In this document: in pieces, positions 24,891 to 37,100 of the stretch
How the letters are laid out: the number at the start of each line of letters is the position of its first letter
Position numbering within the stretch: position 1 is the first letter of the stretch
From: Microglena sp. YARC
Lineage: Eukaryota; Chlorophyta; Chlorophyceae; Chlamydomonadales; Chlamydomonadaceae
Length of the DNA: 64,000 nt
NCBI GenBank assembly: GCA_022414725.1
Contig: CM039462.1
Coordinates: 46,093,815-46,157,814 of the forward strand
Direction of reading: 5' to 3'
Made by a program: the position numbers and the translations under genes
Notes under the pieces: generated by a model
Told to the model about the DNA's origin: nothing
Databases searched by the model: none
What the model saw: only the letters and a program-made list of their open reading frames with translations

Positions 24891-27800
24891 TGCAGAAGTG
24901 CAAGGGTGCTAAATACGCCAATCACTGGGTGCCAAATTTTAAAGTTAGGTTATGGAGCACTCCATTTCACCCAAGGCATGATCCATTTGATGTTTGTCTG
25001 AAGCTTGAAAATAAAATTAATTGCCAATCTAAATGTCTTTGAGCAGGAACTCAGTTGGCTAATTAAAATGTGCCAAATACCCTTACTTCAAAAAGAGCTT
25101 AATTAGTTAACGTCATGCTGTTGAGAACATTTTCAGAACAATATGAACGATTGATAAAGGTGATGATTGAATCAACCCGGTGTAAACAGAATGAAGAGTC
25201 ATTAGTACACGAGTCCTTTTAAAAAAACATTCCCGACCATAAGCTTGGAAAAATGACTTAGATGGAGGAACTTCTTAGAAAATAAAACAAGTACTAATCA
25301 ACAAGTTAGGCAGAATGCGAAAGCAATTTGAAGCCTGTGCAGCAGCACTCACAGTATTGAAACAACAACAGTTGCAAGGCAACAACAGTCCAACTATTGT
25401 CTCAACAAAGGCCGCAGTCAAAGAGTCATAAACCGATAAGACCTTCCGTTTACAAAAGGAAAATCATCAAAATATTCCAAGCAAGTGGACCCGACTGGCT
25501 TTTTTACAGGTAAAACGCCTAACTTTGACTAGTGCAAGAAGAGAATGAGGCCACAAAAATACAAATTTGCAGCATCTCTCTTAGAGGAACATGCAGCCAG
25601 ATGGTAATAGGTTGCAAAGTTAAATCCTTTACTAGTTGGAAAAAGAATTTAGGATTGTATCCTGGAGTTCTTCCGACCCGCAATGCTACCAAGCCTGCGC
25701 TGAGACTTAAAAAGCTAATCTTGGTGCAACACCTCTGTCCTAATTATGTTCAGAAATTCACTGAACTCTGTTTGAAAATTCCTGGACCTTCCAGAAGTGG
25801 AGGCATTGGAACCAGATTTGTGCGTGGCTTTTCGTTGAAGTTCGCCGGAAGTTGATTTACACGACCCGCAAAGACTTTTAATGAAGCCTGCCAAAATTGC
25901 TGACGGTGGATAGTATACGCTGGCCAGAGACTTGGCTCAGGATATAAAAAAACCCTTTGTCCATCATTTTTCCTTACAGATCTGGTGAAGCAATTCTAAG
26001 CAAAGAACTGGAATAAACCACAACCAATGGAGATAGATACTATTTCCACTCTCAAGAATAATAATAGAATCGGGCCTAGTCTTAACTAAGGAAATGCTAC
26101 TTTTGCTCAACATTATGGGCACACCATTAAAGATTGTCCAGAGTTAAAAGTTGAAGGAAAGGACTTGGGAACTTGGCAAGTCTGACTACAAAAAAAATAA
26201 GAAAAGCTCAAGAAGGGTGGGAAAACAGGACGCCTCTCCAAAATAAAACGAGTAGTCAGACAAATGACTCGAGTGTTTCCTTCTTCTAAATGGAATCTTG
26301 TATATTTCACCTTTTGAGTTATTAATGTCTACAGGGTGAACTGAGGGGTAAGGAAATGCGCCGCTTTCTTAATTGATAGTGGATCTTGGCGGTAACATCA
26401 ATATCAAGGAAATTTCTTGCAAAAAAAAAGCATTGAACCTATCAATCACGGAATATGAAGGTAATTTATTTCCGAAACTGGAGCCATACAAGTTGTAGAT
26501 CAAATAACCTGTCAAGAAATTTAAAAAATCAATAGTTTATGACCGATAAATTAGATTTCTTTGTGGCAAGATACTCAGTCTAGCAAGATTCGATGTAATT
26601 TTAGGAAAACATGGTTGGTGCAATATAATCCTATGATTAACTGGAAAAACTCACTGTGTATTCTTACACAAAATGGGAAATTGCATCAACTTTAAAGCCA
26701 GAGTCCAGCTAGGTCAGTTGATCTCTGCACAGCTACTCAAGTTCAACAAGAGCTGGTAAAAAAAGGACTTCCTCATTTCATAACCGCGATCCCTTCGGAG
26801 AGTCGGGATGCGGAGAACCAAAAAGTACGTGTTATGGGGTCATGAAGGCCAATCATGATACCAAGCAACAGAAAAGAATCTGGAAAGCCTTTGGTTTACG
26901 GAGATTGGTTCTCCGAACGTGAGATTGGTAATCCCACTGAGAAAATGCCTGATCGGATGGGTGGTCATTCCCCATCGCACCATATAACATCCATCAGTAG
27001 AAAAGGGGAAATGAATGATCCATCATAGGGAATAACTTTCCAACAGGGGCATGGAATAACGGATGTGAAAAGTTCACAATTAGCCGTGAATGTGTAAACT
27101 CAGCTACAATACAGGATTCTGCAATAGTTTTAGTACCTGGTATCTGAGTATAAAGATGTATTTCTCCAGAAGAGCATACCAGCAGGTCCTGCTCAGTCCA
27201 GAAGCCATTGCATCATAGAATTGAACTTGATACCGTATTCCTGGCCACACCCCCACCAATCGTTCTTTTACAGACTGAGTCAAGATGAATTGCGTAAGTT
27301 AGAGAACAATTAACGAGTTTATTGGATAAAGGGTTCATTAGACCGGTCTAGCGTATCTCCATATGGAAGCCCCATTTATTTTCGGTTAAGAAAAAAGGAT
27401 GGAACTCATTAGCATGTGCGTAGACTATCGAGCTTAATTCAATAACAATTAAAAATTGTTATCCACTGCCACGCATAGATGAGCTTTTGATCGTTATATG
27501 GGGAAAGTATTCTCTAAAATTGATCTTCGATCTGGATATGCACCAGATGCCGGATTAATTTCGGAGGATTCCAAAAACTGCGTTCAAGAACAAGAATATG
27601 GACTATATAAATTTTAGTCTTACCTTTTTGGGTCTTGTGCAACGCTTCCAGCAACTCTTTTCAAAGGCTTATGAATGAATGTATTTCGTAGCACTTGAAT
27701 GAATTTGTTAATAGTTTAATATTGATGACATTTTGAATATTTTCCCTAAACGAAGGCGGTAACATGTTGAACACCTTAGAAAAAGTGTTTGGACTGCTAA

Positions 27801-28450
27801 AGAAAGCATAAATTGTATGGAAAACCCAACAAATGGAAAATTTGAACAAACCTCTTGCACATTCTTAGGTCATGTCTTGCCAGGACGGGATAAAGCCCCT
27901 GGAATATCAAAAGTGAGGCTTGTAAACAAAATTGGCCACACCTAAAGACCTGACAGTAAACCAGAAGCTTTCTGGGATATGACAGGATATTACAGGAAGT
28001 TTATTCAAAAACTATGCTAAATTAGCTTTACCCCTTACCAGCCCCTTTTTAAAAATAAAAAAAAGAAAAACCGATTGGAGATTCAGGGAGACTTTTGGAA
28101 AAAGAGCAAGAAAAATCATTTCTCAAGCGCTGGAAGGATGCACTATCCACACTGACGACCAATTGTACGTTTGTACAACCACCTGACTTTAACACAACCT
28201 TTGTGGTAAAACACTGATGCACTGCAATCTAAGTTTGCAATTGGAGCAGTTTCTTACCCCAAAGTACAAGAAAGGAAAGGAAGTTGTCATTGCTTATGAG
28301 AGCAGGAAGCTAAAGCCTCCGGAAGTCAATACTTAGTACAATGAACGAGAACTTCTAGCGATTGTTCATCCGCGCTAAAAATCCGGAGCATCACCTTCTA
28401 GGCCACCAGCTCGATTCATGGTCGAGACTGACAATCAATCCCCACAAAAG
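24890..28450 (+). mobile_element. Decayed Ty3/gypsy LTR retrotransposon (gag-PR-RT-RNase H traces)
   Basis: Conceptual translation in shifting plus-strand frames gives the order expected for a Ty3/gypsy element. A capsid-like gag lies at about 25480-25860. A zinc-knuckle end (YGHTIKDCPEL) is at about 26113-26145. A protease-like Asp-Ser-Gly appears near 26378. Reverse transcriptase motifs KNCYPLPRIDEL and FSKIDLRSGY are at about 27450-27545, followed by an FGLCNA-like block near 27630 and an FLGHVLPG block near 27865. RNase H motifs with YNERELLAIVH are at about 28250-28370. Frames break every few tens of codons and stops are frequent, so no intact polyprotein remains. Integrase and both LTRs are not visible; the element seems truncated near 28450. 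Confidence 0.8.
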
Positions 28451-28469
28451 AAATCTAAAAAATTTGACC

Positions 28470-28522
28470 CAAATTTCTAAAAAAAGGTCATCTCACATGT
28501 CGGGTGTCGAGCACATGTGTGA
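28470..28522 (+). repeat. Direct repeat, left copy (partner at 29986-30042)
   Basis: It shares CCCAAATTTCTAAAA, GTCATCTCA and GTCGGGTGTCGAG with the segment at 29986-30042 in the same orientation. It lies at the broken 3' end of the retroelement. Confidence 0.6.
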
Positions 28523-28840
28523 TACCTGACATGCGTATCTAACACAAATCCGATGTACATCTAACAAAAATCTAATTCTGATTTATCCTAAAACTGTCTG
28601 TACGGGGGCAAATTCTGTTTTTTTCGTTCGGCCGCATCGAACAGTGAGTTTCGCAGTTCGATAGAGAGAGATTCGAGTTTGTAATGCGTCATATGTACAG
28701 ACTTTGCATGGTTTACACTCGTTTTTCGAGTCTCACTCGGAGTTCCACTTTGTATTCGATTGATTGAAGCCGCGCATTGTGTCGCGGTTTTCGCAACCTC
28801 ATTCACTATGGTCCGGTTCTCCAAAGAATCCGCGCATGGT

Positions 28841-28940
28841 ATCGAGCAGGCTTCTGCTTAACACACTATGGGGAAATTCTGAAGGGGGGATCGCGGGTCC
28901 CTCTACAGAGCGGGACAGTGGAATTGAGCTGCTGACTCAC
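28841..28940 (+). repeat. Two-hairpin dispersed element (family A), full copy
   Basis: This copy has the 5' hairpin (GAGCAGGCTTCTGCTT) and the 3' block ending GAATTGAGCTGCTGACTCAC. Its second stem reads GTCCC..GGGAC, a paired change relative to GCCCC..GGGGC in other copies. About 45 bp upstream also match the copy at 32108. Confidence 0.7.
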
Positions 28941-29309
28941 TCTCTTCACGATCCATGTGGAACATCAACCAAGCAACAACCCACGGCGGGCTTGGCGGTT
29001 CCGTATACAAATTGCAAAAAGACCCATCTTAACAACAAACGGTAGGGAAAGTATTTAGATAAAGTAGTAATAGTATATATTATCCTATCATCACCCCAAC
29101 GGTATGAGCTCATCGACCCGCGGTGTACCACATAGACCCTAAAATGAGCTTCAGTTAGTGCAGGTGGGAGAAATTTCCCTTGGTGGTTCCGTCAAAAAGA
29201 CACTCCATCAATCAATAGATCTCGATCTCAATGAAATAGATTTAATTTCAAATATATACACTTTCATTCATTCATTAAATGCCACGAGTGGCAAAACTAC
29301 CCTCAAGCG

Positions 29310-29870
29310 AAAAAGAAACGAAGAGTCGAGCTGATGTCGTTTGCTACCACAGGTCCCCGTCCGAGCGGAAAGAAGGACGACTCTTACACGTCCGAAGAGT
29401 TCGTCGCGTTTATTGAAGATTGAGGCTCTCCGTTTCTCTGACAAAAAAGAACGGACGCTTGATGAATGGATCGAGTGGGCAGACGCGCTGCGCATGAAAG
29501 GCATCGAGTTGCAGAAAAGTAACAAAAATGCAGCGATAAATTATCGTCTGCGCGTAAGGTAGCTGAGAAAACTTCAAAGCCCCTCGAATCTTGTATCAAG
29601 AGCAAATGTATTAGTCGTTATGGAACTCATGGCGAAGTTTTAATAAGAATGACAAAAACGCCATGAGCTCGTTCCGATAAACACGCACTTTCCGCGGAGT
29701 GCCGGTTGCCGTAATTGCTCGAAGGAAGGTGTGAAATATGGCAAGGCGACCAAAGCATTTGGACGCAATATCGAAGCGATGCGAAAGAATCCGCTAAGCG
29801 AAGGCGATTTTACTACTTTGCTGCTTGGAACACTCTCTTTTTGGTTTTTATAAAAGGGGGAATCGCTGGA
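29310..29870 (+). pseudogene. Remnant of an unknown protein gene
   Basis: Plus-strand frames read naturally but shift. A segment with EEFVAFIE (about 29390-29420) is followed in another frame by an acidic, Trp-containing helix-like stretch to about 29560. After several stops, a Cys-containing stretch (CRNCSKEGVKYG) lies near 29710-29750, then a basic stretch to about 29810. No family is recognised. The pattern suggests one broken gene of 150 or more residues; sequencing indels are the alternative. Confidence 0.35.
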
Positions 29871-29985
29871 ATTCCTGTCCCGAATGACTTCTGCGATGAA
29901 GACTTCTTCTTTCTTCGACTTTACACGAAACTTGAAAAAATGTGAAGTCTTTTGAAAATGTGAATTCCTGTCTTTTTCATTAAAG

Positions 29986-30042
29986 GAATTTGGCCCAAAT
30001 TTCTAAAATGTCATCTCATCACCACGTCGGGTGTCGAGTACT
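29986..30042 (+). repeat. Direct repeat, right copy (partner at 28470-28522)
   Basis: GCCCAAATTTCTAAAA and GTCGGGTGTCGAGTAC repeat the left copy with small gaps. The two copies enclose about 1.5 kb that holds a family A element and a gene remnant. Confidence 0.6.
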
Positions 30043-30061
30043 CCTTACATCAGGCAGAGCC

Positions 30062-30476
30062 TCAATAAAGCACCCCTTTGTTCATGCTACAAGTAGTTGT
30101 ATTGGCTGCATTCTGAGAGAGTTGGACAATGATTTTGATTTTGAGCACAACAGGTGTATGTAGTGATGCTCGATTTCCTGAAACACCGCATATGGGTGTG
30201 ACTGTGTTTGCCAACATCATTTTCAATGTAGCAGTGACAAGTTTGCAAAGACTGACTCCGCGATCCTGAAACATCCATATTGGCGAGGATTGGGGATGCA
30301 CGTGTAGACCACTCTGTAAATGCCACGTTGATTACTTCGTCGCTTGGGACACTTGTTTGTAATACGACGACGGGCAGCTGAATTTGCATGTTTAATTTAA
30401 ATATATACGGACATTCCTGTACACACGATGAACGCATCAACCACATTGCCATCACAGAGGGGACCCTGCTTGACAA
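30062..30476 (-). pseudogene. Unknown protein, probably frameshifted
   Basis: Two overlapping minus-strand frames each look natural over part of their length. One reads from about 30476 to 30250 (with LPVVVLQTSVPSDEVINVAF), the other from about 30250 down to the stop at 30062 (with KMMLANTVTPICGVSG). A single indel near 30250 would join them into one protein of about 130 residues. No family is recognised. Confidence 0.35.
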
Positions 30477-30488
30477 ACCTCTACAATC

Positions 30489-30554
30489 GGTATTGTGAAG
30501 GGGAAACCGCGGGCCCCACGGAGTGGGGCAATGGAATTGAGCTGCTGACTCATC
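30489..30554 (+). repeat. Family A element, 3' half only
   Basis: It carries a perfect GCCCCAC-GGA-GTGGGGC hairpin and GGAATTGAGCTGCTGACTCA, but the 5' CAAGCAGA hairpin is absent. Another 5' half lies about 130 bp downstream. Confidence 0.7.
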
Positions 30555-30680
30555 TCACAAGTTGTTTACACTCGGTTTTTGGGAAAAAGTTGTTTTACAC
30601 TCGGTTTTTTCGAGGCGCAATTGATTGAACCCCGCATGTGTTCGCGGTTTTCGCTATGCGTCCGGTCATCCTGGTGGCTT

Positions 30681-30712
30681 CTCAAGCAGACTTCTGCTCG
30701 ACATAATAAGTT
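30681..30712 (+). repeat. Family A element, 5' hairpin only
   Basis: CTCAAGCAGACTTCTGCTCGACA is present without the second hairpin. It sits just upstream of a 165-bp direct duplication. Confidence 0.6.
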
Positions 30713-30714
30713 GT

Positions 30715-31098
30715 TTGGAGTCTTTAAAGGTTAATTTCAAAACGGTACGTCCGTACAGTCGTTTCTGTATTCGCATCGAACGTTTGACACCATCATTGCA
30801 TATTATTCTTGTTCATAGATCGATCGGTTTTGTGATATAGATTCTAACACAATTCAGATGCTGACTCCTACCACCGTCATGTGGCGGCAAAGCGGGGGTG
30901 TGGCACTGTCAGCCTTGACAGCTGCTTTCGGTTGGAGTCTTTAAAGGTTAATTCAAAACGGTACGCCGTACAGTCGTTCTGTATTCGCATCGAACGTTTT
31001 GACACCATCATTGCATATTATTCTTATTCATAGAACGATCGGTTTTGTGATATAGATTCTAAACAACAATTAAGCTGCTGACTCCTACCACCGTCAAT
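30715..31098 (+). repeat. Direct duplication of about 165 bp
   Basis: Segments at about 30715-30884 and 30933-31098 share GGAGTCTTTAAAGGTTAA, the stretch around GTATTCGCATCGAACG, and TGCTGACTCCTACCACCGTCA. They differ by a few single-base changes. The second copy therefore arose by local duplication. No gene is seen. Confidence 0.8.
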
Positions 31099-31099
31099 T

Positions 31100-31540
31100 G
31101 ATTAAAGGGGGTAGTGGTGTTGTCCATACGCCACGGCGGATTTCGCAGACCCCACGTTCGTCCATTCATTCTCACACCCGCCACCTCAGGCGGGCTTTGC
31201 GCCATTTGGACAGACAACAGACCGCACACACATGACACGTGGGCTTGCATTGACTCACATCTGTCTCCACACGACACACTGTCGCACTGAGCTGCTTGCT
31301 GGCGGCGGAAGCTGTCGAAAAACGAGTGTAAACAAAATGGATCCCTGCAACTTACATTACAGATTACAGATGTCACACTCAAGGTTACATTTCCATTGAT
31401 TTGAAGCATGTGCCACCGGGAGAGGTCACAACGATTCGCTCTCCATGCCAAGTAGCGGTTGTTGACTGATGACGGGACGCTTCTGCTCAACGAGGTCATT
31501 TGTGTGAATGACATTTACGATCCGATGACCTCCCTGACAG
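31100..31540. other. Spacer with small repeats, no supported gene
   Basis: It contains the CACGGCGG-type motif seen in many intergenic stretches of this window (31127) and a Ser/Cys-rich minus-strand frame (31059-31514) that I cannot assign. Confidence 0.35.
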
Positions 31541-31905
31541 GTGTTACGCCGAGAGCAGATTCTTGCTGGAAAGCCTTTCGAGGAGGTCCGGGAATCAGTC
31601 ATTCAGGATTCTGTGCCCCGCACAAGCATCATAGTTGGATGCAGACCTCAGGGAGATGTCAAATGGATGCAGCTGGAAGAAGGGATTCACTTTGCATCCA
31701 TGTGTCGATTTGTCTGACATGCTCAAGGCATGGAACGATCGTTACAAGAATTACAACTTTTTTTCACTACGAAAGATGGCGTATGGGTCTTCTTGGTACG
31801 ACGATTCAAGATGCGGCACATTCTCCTGTGATTGGACGCCCAGATTTCAACTCGAAATATACAGGAAGCATGCAATCAGATCCTGTTAGGATGAAATCTT
31901 GCAAT
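31541..31905 (+). pseudogene. Remnant of an unknown gene with shifted frames
   Basis: One plus-strand frame reads naturally from about 31565 to 31710 (with PRTSIIVGCRPQGDVKWMQL). The reading then continues in other frames through DMLKAWNDRYKNYN (about 31720) and a GVWVFLVRRFK stretch (about 31780). Together they suggest one protein of about 120 residues broken by at least two frameshifts. No family is recognised. Confidence 0.35.
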
Positions 31906-32107
31906 CAGAAGCTGAGTAGGATGACCTTTAAAAGGGAGTTTCCCTGAAGATATGGGGAAGAACGGTGATTGTTGGCGATATCTGCTCGTACAAATTCAAC
32001 CCCAAGAAATGTTTTTGCGGACAGCCAACTTTTTGCATAGATTCTCAGTATTGGGATGATCACTTAACCGCATTCACTGTGGCCCGGTCCTCTAAAGAAA
32101 CAGTATG

Positions 32108-32200
32108 GTCTCAAGCAAGGCTTCTGCTTGACAACACTAAGGGAATTCTGAGGGGGGTCGCGGCACCGCGTAGCGGAGCAAGTGGAATTCAAGATGCTGG
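32108..32200 (+). repeat. Family A element, diverged full copy
   Basis: It has CTCAAGCAAGGCTTCTGCTTG and a second hairpin GCACCGC-GTA-GCGGAGC, then GGAATTCAAGATGCTG. Upstream sequence matches the copy at 28841. Confidence 0.65.
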
Positions 32201-32343
32201 TATCAAGCAGAATTCTGGCTTGGACACCCGCACACACATGACACGGTGGCTTGCGCAGGACTCACATCTGTCTCCACACGACACACCGCACTGAGGCTTG
32301 CGGAGGCGGCTGTCGAAAAACGAGGTGTGTGAGACATTCTCAG

Positions 32344-32449
32344 GAAGAATTCTGCAGTTCTTATTTTTTTGTAATAATTATTGTTCCCAAGATGGAGAGT
32401 CTTTTCAGAGGGTGTTCATGTGAACACGTTTAAAAATAGGGATTGATTG
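32344..32449 (+). repeat. Dispersed element C, single copy
   Basis: It contains GATGGAGAGTCTTTTCAGAG, the 16-bp palindrome GTGTTCATGTGAACAC at 32412-32427, and AATAGGGATTGAT. Close copies lie at 52612-52782 and 54793-54926. Confidence 0.75.
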
Positions 32450-32581
32450 ATGCGTAATTTACCGGAAAACTTAACCGTGAGACACCCAAGGCTGTGTTAG
32501 GGCCCGACGCCGCATTTTTGGTTACATTTCAGGTAAAACAGTGTCAGTCTCCGGAAAACGTTGAGATTGCAAAAAATTAAT

Positions 32582-33077
32582 TCAAAAAGACCTCACATAT
32601 TGTAGGCAAGGAGTGGGACAGGGAGAAGGGAGAATAGTGGGCGGATTCAACTGGTTACAATAGACAATCTCAAATACATAGATCTCTCCATCTCCCCCCA
32701 CCGAAGCATCATCACTAACGTCCAGACCCACCCGCCCCCATGCTAAGTGGGCATACACCACAGTCACATGATTCGAATGTAGTCGAGTGATCGACTGTCA
32801 CAACTGCATTCGCAGGGCAATCCCTGCAATTCACAAGCATAGGGATAGGCATACCAAACATCTTCATGATTAGGACACTAAAATCAGGAGATGAAGAGTG
32901 CTTCAAATCTCGCAGTCGAACACCTTCCCTGTCGACAACATCCTCGCACCATCCTCCTCGTCGATGATGCAAAAAGATGCCATTTCTTGATGTACGGAAC
33001 ACTTCCTGCATACTCGGAATGCATACACATGGAAGTTCGGGCAGCTGAATCTTTGATAGCCCCCCTTCTTCAATCAT
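32582..33077 (-). pseudogene. Unknown Cys-containing protein, frameshifted
   Basis: The minus strand reads naturally from 33077 to about 32790 (with a LVNCRDCPANAVVTVDHSTT block), then continues in another frame to the stop at 32582 (with YAHLAWGRVGLDVSDD and YVFEIVYCNQL). A single indel near 32770 would give one protein of about 160 residues. The CxxC may bind metal. No family is recognised. Confidence 0.4.
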
Positions 33078-33159
33078 AGCCCATCTTCAGTGCCTTGCGA
33101 ACATGGGTGGATGGTTGGTCAGCTCATGCTTTCGCAGCCAGCACAAATCTTCGCAATCA

Positions 33160-33560
33160 ATTACTGGATAATGCTTTCGAAGGTTGGAGCCATAGAGGCT
33201 AGCAAGCCAGCGCAATCCGAACGCGAACTTCCGCAAAATACTAGCAGCCATGAAAGTAACCATGACTGGATAATGCTTTCGCAGGTGGAGACATAGAGCT
33301 AGCAAGACAGCGCAATCCAAACTCGAACTTCGCAAATACTAGCAGCCATGAAAGTAACCATGACTGGATAATGCTTTCGCAGGTGGAGACATAGAGCTAG
33401 CAAGCCTCGCAAATAATACAGCAATGAAAGTAACCATGACTAGATCTCGATGACTGCTACTATTGAACTCACCCTCGGAATCAGCTTTCGGAGTTCGCTG
33501 GATGCTCTCCCCTAAACACACTGAGTTCACCCTCGGAATTAGCTTTCGGAGTTCGCTGGA
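33160..33560 (+). repeat. Two short tandem repeats (about 100 bp x3; about 65 bp x2)
   Basis: A unit with ACTGGATAATGCTTTCG, GGAGACATAGAGCTAGCAAG and ACTAGCAGCCATGAAAG occurs at about 33161, 33265 and 33362. Next, GAGTTCACCCTCGGAAT plus AGCTTTCGGAGTTCGCTGGAT occurs twice at about 33468-33560. Nothing coding is evident. Confidence 0.75.
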
Positions 33561-33681
33561 TACACACTGAGTTCGTGAGAGAAGAATCGGAGAACTTCCG
33601 GTACTTGTTAAGATTGACATGGCTGGGGTGTTGTGTGGCGTGGACAGGGTTCGTATTTTTCGAGGCGCATGGGACACGTGT

Positions 33682-33781
33682 CGTCTCAAGCAGATTTCTG
33701 CTTGACAACTATATCGGGAGTATGAAAGAGGAATCGCGGGACACCACGGAGGGGGCAGGGGAATTCAGTTGAGGACTCATG
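33682..33781 (+). repeat. Family A element, full copy with damaged second stem
   Basis: CTCAAGCAGATTTCTGCTTGA is followed by GAATCGCGGGACACCACGGAGGGGGCAGG and a GAATTCAGTTGAGGACTC tail. The second hairpin has lost pairing bases. Confidence 0.65.
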
Positions 33782-34140
33782 GGAAGATGAGAGGCGCGCG
33801 CGAAAACATTACGCATTGGATTACGAATTGATAGAGAGTTGGTTGGGACGCGCGTATCATGAGGATTTAGTCGGACGACAAGGGTTTTCGTGTGCGACTC
33901 AAACAAACGAGTGTGAGTGTACAGATTACGTGTGTCATGAATGTACGGACCGGGGGATGCGACAGACGCCATGGTATGTGTGTGAGCGAATGACATTATG
34001 GACGGGGGGGAATGCGAAAGCCGTCGTGTGTCCATGTAAGGATGCGGGGGGGGGGGGGCGTCTATTTTTGTGAGTGTGTGTGGGGTGTTCCATCATCATG
34101 CACATGAGTGTGTGTGGGTCGGGTCTGTCTGTCTGAGAGG
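33782..34140. other. Spacer, Cys-rich frame of doubtful reality
   Basis: A plus-strand frame at about 33816-34073 has nine cysteines (for example ECECTDYVCHEC). It begins at a TTG codon and ends in a G-run. I do not recognise it and do not call a gene. The rest shows only TG-rich sequence. Confidence 0.3.
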
Positions 34141-37100
34141 AGAAGAAAAAAAACATTGATTGCCGGAGCTGACTGAGGTACAATCCAATGTGTAGAGTTG
34201 ACAGGGTGATGTACTTGGAACCCTCCCTATATAATGTAATTAATACAGACATACATCTACTTCATTTTACATACAATATATATATAATATACATAACTTG
34301 TAATCTAGTGATCACTACCTATATGGTTTACGGTAATTAGCTGCTGAACCTTATAACAATTAAAGGGGCTCTCATTACGAGTTGAGTGGCGAGACCAAAC
34401 GACTCACAACGGACTTTCATTGGAAAGACAGAAGGCGTATGTCGTTAGAAAACATTACATTGATTGCCGGAGCTGACTTGAGTTACAAATCAATGTGTAG
34501 AGTGACAGGTGATGGGTACTTGGAAACCCTCCCTATATAATGTAATTATACAGACATACATCCTACTTCATTTTACATACAATATATATATAACTATACA
34601 TAACTTGTGGAATCTAATCACTACCTATATGGTTTACGGTAATATCAGCTGCCTGAACCTTATAACAATTAATGGGCTCTCATTATAACGAGTTTGAGTG
34701 GCGACCAAACGAACCCACACGGACTTTCGTTTGGCAAAGGCAGAAGGCGTAGGTCGTGTTGAGAAAACATTACATTGATTGCCGAGAGCTGACTGAGGTA
34801 CAAATCACATGTGGTAGAGTTGACCGGTGGATGGGTACTTTGGAACCCTCCCTAATATATAAGTAATTATACAGACCACGCTACAATCATGACTTCATTT
34901 TTAACACACTACAATATTGACTAGTGAATAAACTATACATTAAAAAACTTTGTAACACTCTATCACTACCATAATGGTGTTTACATATATCAGCAACAGC
35001 GCTGCACCTAGAAAACCACCATAAATCTGGGCTGGTCGCGCTCATTACTTGAATCCAACGACGAACCCATACAACGAGCACACTTTCGATTAGAGAAATA
35101 GGACTAGATTACACAGCTGACCTTTCTGAAACATGTGTTAGAGTTCACAGAAACTTGGAGTGGTGTACTTATACATTTATAGATATAGTACTATTACATA
35201 AACTGTTAATCTAATCACTAGACCTATAATAGTGTTATGTTACGGTAATATCAGCTGCTAGAACTTATAACAATTAAGGACTCTCTCGCATTACGTGTTG
35301 AGTACCAAACGAAGCCCACAACATTGGCATGTAGCTGGCAGTCGGGAAAATATTGTACTCCAGAGTTGTAGTCGCATTACATTGATGCCTGAGGAGGTAC
35401 AATCATGTGTAGAGTTTGACAGGTGATGGTACTTGGAACCCCCTATAAGTAATGTAATTATACAGACATACATCTACTTCATTTTAATCATACAAATATA
35501 TGTATATAACTATATCATAACTTGTAATCTAATCACTACCGGTATATGGGTTTACGGTAATATCAGCTGCTGAACCTTATATACAATTAAAGGGGCTCTC
35601 ATACTACGTGTTGAGTGGCTTGACCAAACGAACCCACAACGGACTTCGGGTGGCAGACCTTTCTTGGAGAAAGGCGTAGGTCGTAGAAAAACATTACATT
35701 GATTGCCGGAAGCTGACTGAGGTACAATCAATGTGTAGAGTTGGACAGGATGGGTACTTGGAACCCTCCCTATATAATGTAATTATACAGACCATAACAC
35801 TACTTCATTTTACATACAATATATATAAACTATACATAACTTGTAATCTAATCACTACCCATATGGTTTACGGTTAATATCAGCTGCTGAACCTTATAAC
35901 AAATTAAAGGGGCTCTCATTACGAGTTGAGTGGCGACCAAACGAACCTCACAACGGACTTTCATTGGAAGACAGAGGCGTAATGGTCGTAGAAAAAACAT
36001 TACATTGATTGCAACGGAGCTGACTGAGGTACAATCAATGTGTAGGAGTTGACAGGTGATGGGTACTTGGAACCCTCCCCTATATAATGTAATTATACAG
36101 ACATATCATCTACTTCATTTTACATACAATATATATTATAACTATACATAACTTGTAAATCTAATCACTACCTATATGGTTTACCGGTAATATCAGCTGC
36201 TGAACCTTATAACAATTTAAGGGCTCGCTCTCATTACGAGTTTGAGTGGCGACCAAACGAACCCACAACGGACTTTCGTTGGCTAGAAGGCGAGGTTCGT
36301 AGAAAACATTACATTGATTGCCGAGAGCTGACTGCAATCAATGTGTATAGTTGACAGGTGATGGGTACTTGGAAAGTACCGTCCCTATATAATGTAATTA
36401 TAGCTAGTATCTACTTCATTTTAAACATACAATAATATATATAACTATACATAACTTGTAATCTAATCACTACATATATGGTTTACGGTAATATCAGCTG
36501 CTGAACCTTATAGCAATTTATGGGGGCTCTCATTACGAGTTGAGTGGCGACCAAACGAACCCACAACGGACTTTCGTTGGCAGACAGAAGGCGTAGGTCG
36601 TAGAAAACATTACATTGATTGCCGGAGCTGACTGAGGTACAATCCAATGTGTAGAGTTGACAGGTGATGGGTACTTGGAACCCTCCCTATATAATGTAAT
36701 TATACAGACATACATCTACTTCATTTTACATTACAATATATATATAACTATACATAACTTGTAATCTAATCACTACCTATATGGTTTCGGTAATATCAGC
36801 TGCTGAACCTTATAACAATTAAAGGGGCTCTCATTACGTGTTGAGTGGCGACCAAACGAACCCACAACGGACTTTCGTTGGAGACAGAAGCGTAGGTCGT
36901 AGAAAACATTACATTGATTGCCGGAGCTGACTGAGGTACAATCAATGTGTAGAGTTGACAGGTGATGGGTACTTGGAACCCTCCTATATAATGTAATTAT
37001 ACAGACATACATCTACTTCATTTTACATACAATATATATATAACTATACATAACTTGTAATCTAATCACTACCTATATGGTTTACGGTAATATCAGCTGC

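Noticed and set aside
28841..28940. Family A as a hammerhead or HDV-like ribozyme
   Set aside because: No CUGANGA...GAAA core and no double-pseudoknot pattern was found in any copy.
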